A stretch of 64,000 nucleotides of DNA from Dugong dugon (Eukaryota; Chordata; Mammalia; Sirenia; Dugongidae), in NCBI GenBank assembly GCA_030035585.1, contig CM057462.1:99903234-99967233 (forward strand), read 5' to 3'. A program made the position numbers and the translations under genes. Of the stretch, positions 34,869 to 44,561 are shown one piece after another. Within the stretch, counting starts at the first letter, position 1; each line of letters begins with the position of its first letter. Under the pieces are notes generated by a model, which worked only from the letters and a program-made list of their open reading frames with translations, did no database searches and was not told the origin of the DNA.

Positions 34869-34958
34869 GCTACCTAAGTGGTGAGTAGAATACATTTCTG
34901 TTCTTTAAAGCCATCAACTTGTGGTATTTCTGTTACAGCAGCACTAGGAAGTAAGATA
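34869..34958 (+). repeat. MLT1-type LTR, 3' part
   Basis: CATTTCTGTTCTTTAAAGCC, ATTTCTGTTACAGCAGCACT and AGTAAGATA complete the LTR begun at 22665-23010. Confidence 0.85.
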
Positions 34959-35151
34959 CTGCTAGAAACTCAACTGTGCTCAAGTACAATTGGATAAAAT
35001 TACCCAATGGTCTTTAAGTTTGAAGAATTTGTCTTGTTGATGCTCTTTAAGATATTATTTAAATAAGATATATTTTTAGGAGTTAAAACATGAAGATATA
35101 AGACTTAGGAGTAGCAGGAGATATTGTGTTTATTTTTTCTTCTTTTCTTCT

Positions 35152-35666
35152 TGTGAAGGAGCCCCCAAAATTTAGGTGTTTGGCATAAGGAGAGGCTTCT
35201 GCTAACGATGTAGACTGAATTCCATTTTTGTTGTTTACTGCTTACTCTGAGCTGACTCTCAAAAGTCAACTAGCCAGAATACCTCAGGAAGCCAGTGGCT
35301 CCCCTCCACTCCTTTCCTCTCACAGCATGCTCCCAGGAAGGATACTTACTCAAGCTGGCCCCCAAAATATTTGTAGATTAAGAAGATGTCAACTGACTCA
35401 AACTTTACCATTAACAAAACTATGGTTAAAGGATCTAGTAATTGTCTGGTGTCTGCTAAAGCATGATTTTGTAAATTTCAACCAATCAGAATTTTTCCTT
35501 GTAAGTTCCTGAATTTTCTATACTTAAACTATGAAAAATTCCTTTTGCAAGAGTACTTTGGTGAACCCTCACTAAGTGACGCCCACACTGGATATCTCAA
35601 TTCGTTAATAAAACGCTTTACTTTAAAATTAACAGCAACTGCAGTTGGCTCTGTGACATTCTTGCA
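35152..35666 (+). repeat. Solo LTR with perfect 5-bp TSD
   Basis: TGTGAAGGAGCCCCC start and GTGACATTCTTGCA end (515 bp), with an AATAAA signal at about 35607 and a GT-rich stretch after it. The perfect TSD CTTCT lies at 35147-35151 and 35667-35671. Family not assigned. Confidence 0.82.
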
Positions 35667-35866
35667 CTTCTACGATAGGAAAAACGTTTAAATTCCAGCT
35701 TCCTTTTTTTTTTACTTTTAAAACAAACAATTGCAGTAAATAATGTTACAATACTGGTGTGTTTTCACTATTTTATTTTTTGTCTGCTTTTTAGACTAAG
35801 ACAAAGGGTATCTAGAATTTACTTATTTATTCTGTTATTTAATAAATAAATATTCATTAAATAACT

Positions 35867-36024
35867 GCCCTGGTGGTGTAGTGGTTAAGAGCTTAGCTGC
35901 TAACCAAAATGTCGGCAGTTCAAATCCACCAGCCACTCCTTGGAAACCCTATGGGGGCAGTTCTACTTTGTCCTGTAGGGTCACTATGAGTTGGAACTGA
36001 CTCAACAGCACATAACAACAACAG
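35867..36024 (+). repeat. AfroSINE, short variant
   Basis: CCCTGGTGGTGTAGTGGTTA, GCTGCTAACCAAAATGTCGG and an AACAACAACAG tail. Confidence 0.92.
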
Positions 36025-36570
36025 CATGTGCCACACGCAGACCTAGGTGTGGGTGAAGTGACATTAAGATATTGTTCCTTTCCTTCCAGGAACACATAAC
36101 CTAGTGAAAGACATTATTTAGACAACCAATTGCAATTAAGCACAATAAGAATTGTAATGGAAACCACATCTGTCAGAGAGGAAACTGAATCTTAGACAGG
36201 AGAGGTAAGCTTTGAGCAGAAATGTGGAGAACCACTAGAGGTTAGCCTATCTGGTGAGGAAGAGGGAAGGAAATTCTAAGGCAACAGTATGTTTAATGGC
36301 CCACAGTCATGAAAGGATACTGTTTAAGAAGCTGATGTAGTTGGGTATGGCTGGAGAGAGGTAGGAAAAAGCAAGATTATGAAGTGATTTGAATGCCAGG
36401 TGAAGAAATTTAAACTTTATCTCAGGCAAATCACTGAAGGTTTTGAAGATATTATCATATTTACACTTTAATTTTCAAATTATTCTCTTAGCACCATGAA
36501 GGCAATATGGATAGTCAAGGCAACAAATAGTAAGGGGCTTGAGACACATCAAAGCATTATGCTTGCACAT
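36025..36570 (+). repeat. Ancient interspersed repeat (same family as 17470)
   Basis: GGAACACATAACCTAGTGAA, TGTTTAATGGCCCACAGTCA and TGATTTGAATGCCAGGTGAA fit the old repeat also at 17470-17855 and 61325-61740. Confidence 0.45.
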
Positions 36571-37025
36571 AATTGGCACTGAATAATTGTTTGTTGAACG
36601 AATGTCAGTATTCTTGATATGCCACACACATATCTACATCTGTAGGGACAAAATACAAATAGGATTTTTTTTTTTTTTTTGAGAAGAGTGACTTAAAGCT
36701 TAAAAATCCTGAAATGGTCAAAATGGCACTTTAGAAAAATTTTTTTCTGTCTATAATGTGCAAGATGAACTGAAAAGGGAACAGACTGGAGCACATAGAA
36801 GTAGCTAATGAACGATAAAAAGGGGATAAAGAAGAGGGGATAGATATAAAAGATACATTGATTATGAAGAAATTAAGACAATTAGGACAGTTTCTAGAAA
36901 TGGGTAATGTTGAGGTAATTTTTATTTGTTTGTTTTTAAGGAGTGGCTTGAGCATGGTTATATCCTGAGGGAAAGGTGTTGCAGAGAGTAGATAATAAAC
37001 ATGTAGGAAGAGGGAAGAGAGAGAA
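36571..37025. other. Unassigned stretch
   Basis: A T-run of about 20 lies near 36666-36681. Open frames here are short and unrecognised. Confidence 0.35.
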
Positions 37026-37210
37026 TGGGATCTGGAGTTTAGATTCTCCATTGACTGGCTGTTTGACCTCAGCAAATTACATAAACTCTTTGAACTTGAG
37101 TTTACTCGCTTGTAAAATTGAGATAATTTCTATCCTCCAGAATTGTTGTAAGGATTAGAAATTAATTATGTAGAACACTTGGAATAAGTAGGCACTCCAA
37201 TGATAGTTGT
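37026..37210 (+). repeat. MIR SINE
   Basis: Forward MIR: GACTGGCTGTTTGACCTCAG, AGAATTGTTGTAAGGATTAG and GCACTCCAATGATAGTTG. Confidence 0.75.
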
Positions 37211-38092
37211 TACTGTTTTAAGTGTGTGACTTTCAGATACGAGAAAATACAATAAAGGGGTGGAGAAAGTTTGTGGGTGGCAGAAGGGAAAATTAAATGA
37301 GTTTATACATATCTTTCTGTGAAGATGTCAAGAAGAGAATGAGGAAGAGGGTCCTGGGTAAGGGGTTTATAGGAGACTGATGAAAGCTTAGAATAGCTAT
37401 AATGACCTTTTAGGGAAGAAACTAATCAACTGTGGACATCCAAAGGAATTTTTGATTGATGTTGAGGTAGATTAGAGGAGAGAATCTTAAAGTAGTACTA
37501 ATTTCCTTCTGATGAGGAAAAATAGAGGGAAGAGTTGGAATTTACTCTTTACCATTTTCTTGACCCATTTTCCTGACCCATTTTCCACACTAGAATTATT
37601 TTATATTTTTTCTTAATTTGAAACCTATCTAGGGAAGCTCTTCTTAAATCACTGTAAAGAGAAAATTGTTACAGCAGAAATGGAAGAGGGGTCATAGGAA
37701 GGGAGCATGTTGATAGGTTCACAGAGAAAAAAGTCTTCTCTTTTGAAAATATTTTAAGCTTGGTTTCTTACGCTAGTAATTCTCTGAGCCTTCATCATCC
37801 TGATAATGGACATTAAGATCCTAAAGATGACTGATTATGTATATGGTGTTTCCCAAATATTTTTGGCCACAGACCCTTTGTTTTGTACAGACGTTCCTCG
37901 GAAGAGTTTGGTGAGGTTTGGCCTAATATGTCTTATAAGTCTGGCTTTACTTTTCTAGATACCACAATCTTCAAGATATTAACAATAAGGTCATTTTCTC
38001 TCAAAGATCTCCATATGTCTATGTTACTAATCTATTCTCCTTGTTTGTAAGATTAGATTCAGACCTATCCCTATAATTTCTCTAATCATAAT
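37211..38092. other. Unassigned stretch
   Basis: Possibly further old repeat sequence (37330-37510). No coding signal. Confidence 0.35.
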
Positions 38093-38255
38093 TCTCAACT
38101 GGGGTTGGTCTTTCTACATTTGGAAATGTTGGGGTCGGGGGGCAGTAGCCATCAGGAATTGTCATGCAGCGAGTCAGGCAATCCCACAACATGGAGAATT
38201 GCTCCCCCTGAAATGTTTTCTCTATAATCAAAATTGACAGCAAGGCAAGTCAAGA
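38093..38255 (+). repeat. MER20-like hAT DNA transposon
   Basis: ATTCTCAACTGGGGTTGGTC, ACATTTGGAAATGTTGGGGT, and ATCAGGAATTGTCATGCAGC match the MER20 pattern. Confidence 0.65.
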
Positions 38256-38547
38256 GCTTGTCGATTTCTGTACTGCTAGTTGAACAAGACTTCTGCATGT
38301 CTGGATAGTTCAAATCATCTATCACCCTCATATCTTATCTCTGTGTTCTGTGTACAGTTTATGGGCTCTGCAAAAAGATGTCACACACTTTCTTCATTGG
38401 ACCACATGTCCTATGTATAGTATAACTCTGCAAAGACACTGATACATCAAAGAGTAGCTCTCTGACCTAAGCGCTTCCTACTGAGTCTACATACTCTTTA
38501 CCTGGCTTGCCATGAGCTTCTAGCGACCTATTTCTGAGACTGCCAAG

Positions 38548-38703
38548 TATTGTTATCTTCCCCATTTTACAGAATATGAAACAGAGACTAATAGGGGCTA
38601 AGTAAATTGTCTCTCAGGATCACAGAGACAGCAGGTACTACAGTTAGACTTTGAACTTAAACATTCTCACTCCAAAACTCAGCTGCTTAATCATTACTTC
38701 AAG
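38548..38703 (-). repeat. MIR fragment
   Basis: Reverse MIR: CCCCATTTTACAGAATATGA, GCTAAGTAAATTGTCTCTCA and GACTTTGAACTTAAACATTC. Confidence 0.65.
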
Positions 38704-38949
38704 GTGCCTGAGACAGTAGTTTATAATGTTCTGTCATAGATAGCTCCTTTTACATCATTCTGGAATGCATCCTAATGATTTCTGAGTTACTTCTTTATCC
38801 CAAATATCTGAAACTCTGTATTCTATTCTCAGCTTAGATACTCACTGGCTATGTATGTTAGTGTGAGCATATCACTTACCTTCTTTGTATCTCATCAGCA
38901 AAATAAAGCAATTGTGCTAGAAATTCATTCTCCAGTGTCTCTTTTTCTC

Positions 38950-39262
38950 CCTCAAATTTTATTTATTTTGTTGTTGTTGAGAATATACATAGCAAAACAT
39001 ACATCAGTTCAACAGTTTGTACGTGTACAATTTAGTAACATTGATGACATTCTTCTAGTTGGGCAACCATTCTCACCCTCCTTTTCTGAGTTGTTCTTCC
39101 CTCATAAACTTAAACTTACTGCCTCCTGAGGTTCCTGTCTAATCTTTTGAGTTGCTGTTGTCAATTTGATCCCATATAGATAGTTCTTAAAAGAGCATAA
39201 TGCTCAAGGCAGAATTTTTTAGTTAAGCTACGTTATTGTTCGGTTATAAGATGATTTAAGGG
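38950..39262 (-). repeat. L1 3' UTR terminal fragment
   Basis: GAATATACATAGCAAAACAT and TGTGTACAATTTAGTAACAT-like sequence. The block resembles the spacer between the two terminal units of the L1s at 23850 and 55948. Confidence 0.6.
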
Positions 39263-39339
39263 GATTTTTTTTCCCATTAACTATCATTTATTCAAGTAAT
39301 TTATTTCTTTATTTACATATTCAGTTATCTCTTTTTTCT

Positions 39340-40130
39340 TTTTTTAATTGTACTTTAGATGAAGGTTTACAGAGCAAATTGGTTTTTCGTTAAACAATTA
39401 ATGCACATAACCACCACAGTACGACAAACTGACAGGTAGTGGGTCTTCTTATATAAGTGAGGTCATACAATATTTGTCCTTTTGTGATTGGCTTATTTCA
39501 CTCAGCATAATGTCTTCAAGCCCCATCCATATTGTAGCATCTATAAAGGCTTCATTTCTCCTACTGGCTGATTAGTATTCCATAGTATGTATGTACCAAC
39601 CAAATCTGTTGCCATCGAGTCAATTCTGACTCATAATGACCCTATAGGACAGAGTAGAACTGCTCCATAGGGTTTCCAAGGAGCAGCTGGTGGATTTGAA
39701 CTGCATATCTTTTGGTTAGCAGCCGACATCTTAACCAGTGCACCACCAGGGTTCCACATTTTTTTAATCCATTTATCTGTTGATGGGCATTTAGGTTGTT
39801 TCCACCTTTTAGCTATTGCAAATAGTGCTGCAATGAACATTGGTGTACAAGTCTCTTTTTGAGTCTCTGCTTTCAAATCTTTTGGGTATACACCTAGGAG
39901 TGGAATTGCTGGGTCGTATGGTAGTTCTATTTTTAATTTTTTGAGGAACTGCTATGCTGTTTTCCACAATGGCTGTACCATTTTGCATTCCTATCAGCAA
40001 TGGATAAGGGCTCCAGTTTCCCCACATCTTCACCAACATTTGTTATTTTCTGGTTTTTTTTTTTAAATCTTAGTCATTCTAGTGGGAGTGAAATGATATC
40101 TCATTGTGGTTCTCTAGTGTCTCTTGATAT
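39340..40130 (-). repeat. L1 3' end, split by a SINE
   Basis: A tail (TTGTACTTTAGATGAAGGTT) and ORF2 C-terminal sequence in reverse (CTATTGCAAATAGTGCTGCA, GTGGAATTGCTGGGTCGTAT). The 3' UTR is much shortened. The SINE at 39598-39756 lies inside. Confidence 0.82.
39598..39756 (-). repeat. AfroSINE inserted in L1
   Basis: GTTGCCATCGAGTCAATTCT, GGTTTCCAAGGAGCAGCTGG and ACCACCAGGGTTCC. Confidence 0.92.
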
Positions 40131-40299
40131 TAAATTTGATAGTCGCATCAACAATACTTAGACTTTTATTTTCAAGAGATATCACTTTCAATTATGTCAC
40201 ATCAAAACCAGATTCAATTTCTTTTTGTTATTTTTTAAAATTGTTTTCACTGGCAAATGAAAGTAAGTGTCACATGTGATCCATTATTGTGATCTGCCA

Positions 40300-40526
40300 A
40301 AAAATCAAACCTAATCAAACCAGTTGCTGTTGAGTAGATTCCAACTCATAGCGACCCCATGTGTGTCAGCCTAGAACTCTGCTCCATAGAGTTTTCAATG
40401 GCTGATTTTTTTCAGAAATAGATCCCCAGGCATTTCTTCTGAGGTGCCTCTGGGTGGTCTAACCGCCAACCTTTCAGTTAGCAGCCAAGCTTTAAGCTTT
40501 AACTGTTTGCACCACCCAGGGACTCT
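40300..40526 (-). repeat. AfroSINE, third variant
   Basis: GTTGCTGTTGAGTAGATTCC, TCATAGCGACCCCATGTGTG, GGTGCCTCTGGGTGG and GCACCACCCAGGGACTC. Confidence 0.88.
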
Positions 40527-40527
40527 A

Positions 40528-40727
40528 TACCCATTGCCATTGAATTGATTACAACTCATATCAACCCTATAGAACAGAGTAGAACTGCCCCATAAAGTTT
40601 CCAAGGCCATAAATCTTTACAGAAGCAGACTGCCACATCTTTCTTCTGACAAGCGGCTGGTGGGTTCGAACTGCCAGCTTTTTCGTTAGCAGCTGAATTG
40701 ATTAACCATGCACCACCAGGGCTCCTT
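40528..40727 (-). repeat. AfroSINE, long variant, abutting the previous copy
   Basis: CATTGAATTGATTACAACTC, CTTTACAGAAGCAGACTGCC and ACCACCAGGGCTCC. Two SINEs of different variants lie head to tail. Confidence 0.88.
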
Positions 40728-40927
40728 AAGGACTCCATATAGAGGTAATGATTAAGTCTCTTCTGTTTTTCCTCAAATGGGGAAAAAGTTTTTCTCTTCC
40801 TTAAGCTTTTGCCAATGGAATTATGAGAAGACAGTTTATTTGAGGGAAGAGAGGAAGAGGTTACAACACAAGTTCTTAATTTGAGTCATTTGTAGATCAC
40901 TAATCATTGCCTGACAATAATATATAA

Positions 40928-41026
40928 TGGAGCCCTAGTGGTGCAGTTGTTAAGAGCTTGGCTGCTAAGCAGAAGGTCAGTAGTTTGAATCCACCAGCTG
41001 CTCCTTGGAAACCCTATGAGGCAGTT
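40928..41026 (+). repeat. AfroSINE, 3'-truncated
   Basis: GGAGCCCTAGTGGTGCAGTT to CCCTATGAGGCAGTTA; the rest is missing. Confidence 0.85.
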
Positions 41027-41145
41027 ATGGACATCCCTTCCAGGCCCATACTGGTTAATCAGTCATGGTATCTTCATCTATAGCCTGACTTTAATGAAAT
41101 CTTTGTGCATACATGCAAGAAGTACACCGCTATTTTCATAGTATT

Positions 41146-41618
41146 TGTGATGGTTAAGATTGTGTGTCAACTTGGCTGGGCCATGATTCTCCATGTTTTA
41201 ATGTATTCACTCCCATGATTGAATATACTGTGAGTAGTGAATCAGATGAAAGGGAGTCTCCTTGGGGGTGTGGCCTGCATCTGTGTATAAGCAGACTTTC
41301 TGGCTTTTTGCTCTGTCTGGATCCTGCAGCTGCTTCCTGTCATCTCATCTCCTGTTCTTGGGACTTGAGCTGTCAGCTTATCTGCCGAACTGGATTCGTT
41401 GATCTGCACAGCCTGTGAGTGGGAGCCCTGCTCTCCGACCTTCTGATCTTGGGCTTGCCAGCTTCTGCAGCTGTGTGACTTGGGAGAGGCCTCTACCCTG
41501 ACCCACGGACTTGGGGCATTCTAGCCTCTACAATCGCATGAGCTGTTTCCTTGATATAATCTCTCTATATATATTTATACACTTTACTGGTTTTGCTTCT
41601 CTAGAAAACCCAGCCTAA
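41146..41618 (+). repeat. Solo ERVL-type LTR, plus strand, perfect TSD
   Basis: TGTGATGGTTAAGATTGTGT start; the end reads GAAAACCCAGCCTAA, lacking the last few bases of the copies at 7785 and 20571. The perfect TSD GTATT lies at 41141-41145 and 41619-41623. Confidence 0.9.
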
Positions 41619-41623
41619 GTATT

Positions 41624-41940
41624 TAAAAACCCAGACAGTATTTAAAAAGTATTATGAAAGTAATAATGCCCTGCACATTTTATAAAAAGATTAAACAGTA
41701 AAGAAATATAAAAAATGAGTTTTCCATTTCCTCTAAAATATCTGCCCTTTCTCAGTTCCATTCCCAAAAAGAATTAATAGTTTTTCAGTAAGTGTTTTAT
41801 GATAATACTATGTTTTGTTGTTTACAAGCCAACTTATAGGACACATTAGCACACACCCAAACTGTACAGCATTTACAGTATTTTAAAATGGCTATCATTT
41901 ACCCATTTAAAGTCTTTTCTAAATAACTTGCTTAACTGCA
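41624..41940. other. Unassigned AT-rich stretch
   Basis: No gene or clear repeat. Confidence 0.35.
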
Positions 41941-41949
41941 ATATTTAAA

Positions 41950-42500
41950 GTAGATTTTTTGGTATTATTATTATTGAAAAAGTAATATATGCCCATGGTA
42001 TTAAATTTGGACAACGAAAAGAGCATAAAATGCAAAGACAGTCACCTTGGTGCTGCAGACCCATGGTCATCCAGACAGTTTCTTGTGTTATACATATTAA
42101 ATCATAAATATCTGTCTAAAAATAATGCACTAATTTATATTCTTTTGAAAACGTGGAAGTATAAAACATACTTTGCTTTGAACCTAGTTTTATTGTCTTA
42201 GAAATTAGAGATCATGTCATATCAGAGCATATATTATCTCTTTCCCTTTCCTGGTAAAGTTTGGCCATCATATGGCTGAACCGTAACTAATTGACCAGTA
42301 TCCTATGGATGAATAATTAAGTTGTTTTCCATTCTTTTGCTATGAAAAAAGAACATCCTTGCTGGTCTTTGTATGCATGTAGGAATACATCTGAATGATA
42401 CATACTTAAAAGTAAAATTGCTGAGTCACAGGAACAGACATTTTAAATCCTTGATATATATAACTAAGCTGCTATCCAATAAAGTTTTCTTAGTTCATGA
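41950..42500 (-). repeat. Old L1 3' fragment
   Basis: Diverged reverse L1 sequence (AGTAATATATGCCCATGGTA, GTTGTTTTCCATTCTTTTGC, AAGTAAAATTGCTGAGTCAC). Confidence 0.5.
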
Positions 42501-42678
42501 GATTAAAAAAGTCTAATTTTGAGCATCTATATTGTGGCTACCTTTTCAAGAATCCTTTATCACAGTAACATTAAATAAAATATCCATATTTATGCAACTC
42601 AGGTATACTAATTAGGACTATTTTAGTCCTTCCTCACCCCTAAGTGCCATATCACATCAAAAATATACCCATGTATAC

Positions 42679-42840
42679 CAAAAACCAAACCCATTGCCCT
42701 TGAGTTGATTCCGACTCCTAGCGAGCCTGTAGGACAGAGTAGAACTGCCCCACAGAGTTTCCAAGGAGCAGTTGGTGGATTTGAGCTGGCAGCCTTTTGG
42801 TTAGTAGCCATAGCACTTAACCATTATGCCACCAGGGTTT
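42679..42840 (-). repeat. AfroSINE, short variant
   Basis: CCAAACCCATTGCCCTTGAG, GGACAGAGTAGAACTGCCCC and GCCACCAGGGTTTC. Confidence 0.92.
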
Positions 42841-43467
42841 CAGTGACCCAATATAGTTGAGCTGAATTGCAGTTGACAGTATGTTTTACACACACACACC
42901 AACATTTGGAAACATATTAATTCAATTAAAATATTAAATACCTATTAATTTCTATTAGTGTTTTGGACTCCATGAAAATTTTTTTCAGGCATAAAAATTT
43001 TGGTAGGTTTCTAAAAACTCACAGGCCCTTAGGCACTGCTCTTCTAGTGCTTAAAGGGTAAGTGTCCCTGAAGCTAATCTGAAAAGCAAATTGCCATATC
43101 CCTTCTTTCCACATCTTTTTTTCGAACTGTAAATTGTTAAGATCTGTTTATTTATTGCATATTCTCATTTTCCTTAATTGGTTTAAGAAAACTTTAGATC
43201 TTTCAACTGATAGTTTGCAGGAATAGAAATATTCCTAAATTCCCTAGTCCTAGAAAATAGCCATAATGGTAAAAGTAGGTCAAGGTCTGAATTGTTTAAG
43301 GAACAAGGAGATTCGTTGTTGTGTTTTCAAGGAGTGATCCTTGTGAGGGTAGGGATCTGGGTGCAGGTAGGCGGTAAATCTTGACATGGACTGCTTCCTT
43401 TTTCCTAAAAGCATGTTGTTGTCAGTTGTATAACAAAGAAGCGCTTTTTTTTTTTTTTTTTTTTGGT
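42841..43467. other. Unassigned stretch
   Basis: Short CACACACACACC near 42888 and a run of about 20 T at 43446-43464. No gene supported except the unidentified frame described separately. Confidence 0.35.
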
Positions 43468-43692
43468 AAGGATTTGAAGCTCCAACGAATTTTTCAAAGC
43501 CACACTATCTTTCTCATCAGGGAGAGCTTCTTCCGGTACTTCAAAAGAAGATAACGATGCTTGAAAAAACCGCAGCGTTTGAACAGCTTTAAGGAAGCTG
43601 CAGGAGTTCTGCTTAGACGTCCTCACTACGGTAGCTTCGCTATTACTTAAGGAAAATATGACCCTCGCTTCTGTTTCAAACATCATAAGCAC
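43468..43692 (-). other. Open frame of unknown identity upstream of CTH, ending in an A-run
   Basis: On the minus strand a frame opens at 43692 (MLMMFETEARVIFSL) and runs about 75 codons. It then enters a homopolymer A run (T on + at 43446-43464), which gives an artificial lysine tract, and stops near 43405. The sequence before the A run has mixed, coding-like residue composition (for example FEVPEEALPDEKDS), unlike repeat-derived frames nearby. I do not recognise it. It could be a processed-pseudogene fragment with its poly-A tail, a divergent transcript from the CTH promoter, or chance. Confidence 0.25.
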
Positions 43693-44079
43693 TGGGTCGT
43701 TACAGAGTTAAGTGTACCTTAAAAGGTGGGTTGCCTCCGGTTAATGAGAATCCCAGCTGCAAATCTGGCAGCTCGGGCCACGGTTTTCCTAAGGATTTTC
43801 CACTTTGTTTTATGGCACTGTCGTTTGCTTCCGTCAGCACCGCCCTCAGGACAAAGGGTGGCAGGTCACGGGCACCGGCTAAGAGGGGGCTGTTTGTGTG
43901 GTCTGTTTATGGGTTACTCGGTTTCAACACCAAGCCCGCCTTTTTCCACGTCTCTAGCGAACCTCCAGCCTGAGTTCACACAGACGCCCTGGTGGCTCAC
44001 GGGAGCCCGCATAGCAGCTTTCTCAAGGCCGGGACTCAGGAATTCCCTGCAGGGACCAACACCAAGTGGACCCACCAAC

Positions 44080-44393
44080 TCTGGCTTAACTCAGCTTTTT
44101 TTCTGCACAGGGAAGGGCGTAGCAGCGACGCTCCGGGCAACACCTATGCGGCCAGCCAATGAGGAGAGGAGGCCGCGTCGGGGCCTTTGCTGACTGGGCC
44201 GAGATGTCTCCGCCCCACGACGACCGCAAGCCTTCTGGAAGGCTAATAAAGTCTCAGTCCCAGAGCCCCAGTGTGCGTTTGCGTTTGTCGGAGTGCTTAA
44301 TCTCCGTTTTCTCCTAATTCCTCTTTCTTCAACCCTGACGCCTCAGTTTCCGAATTTTATCTTCCTCGCTCTTTCCCTCTTTCGCAGCTCAAC
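44080..44393 (+). promoter_or_regulatory. CTH: Putative CTH promoter and 5' UTR (CpG-rich, CCAAT box)
   Basis: This segment is GC- and CpG-rich, in contrast to the AT-rich flanks. It contains a CCAAT box at 44156-44160 in CAGCCAATGAGG, and CpG-dense sequence at 44165-44225. No clear TATA box is seen. The transcription start is not determinable by eye and is probably within about 100-150 bp of the ATG. CpG dinucleotides extend back to about 43840. The inference rests on position next to exon 1 and on composition. Confidence 0.6.
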
Positions 44394-44561
44394 ATGCAGA
44401 AAGAAGACGTCTCTCTACATGGTTTCCTGCCTAGTTTCCAACATTTCGCCACGCAGGCCATTCATGTCGGCCAGGAACCGGAGCAGTGGAACTCCCAGGC
44501 TTTGGTGCCCCCTATTTCAATGTCCACCACGTTCAAGCAGGGGGCACCCGGTCAGCACTCG
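44394..44561 (+). CDS. CTH: CTH coding exon 1 (residues 1-56)
   Basis: The exon has 168 nt, phase 0, from ATG to the TCG codon before donor GTGAGC. The start has A at -3, and the N-terminus matches known CTH in length and in the conserved block FQHFATQAIHVGQ. It ends in TTFKQGAPGQHS, the usual exon-1 end. The frame remains open past the donor to 44645, but that tail is intronic. Confidence 0.96.

Noticed and set aside
43726..44193. 155-codon plus-strand frame just upstream of CTH
   Set aside because: It lies in the CpG-rich promoter region, where few stops occur by composition. It has no recognisable domain and a second overlapping frame is also open.
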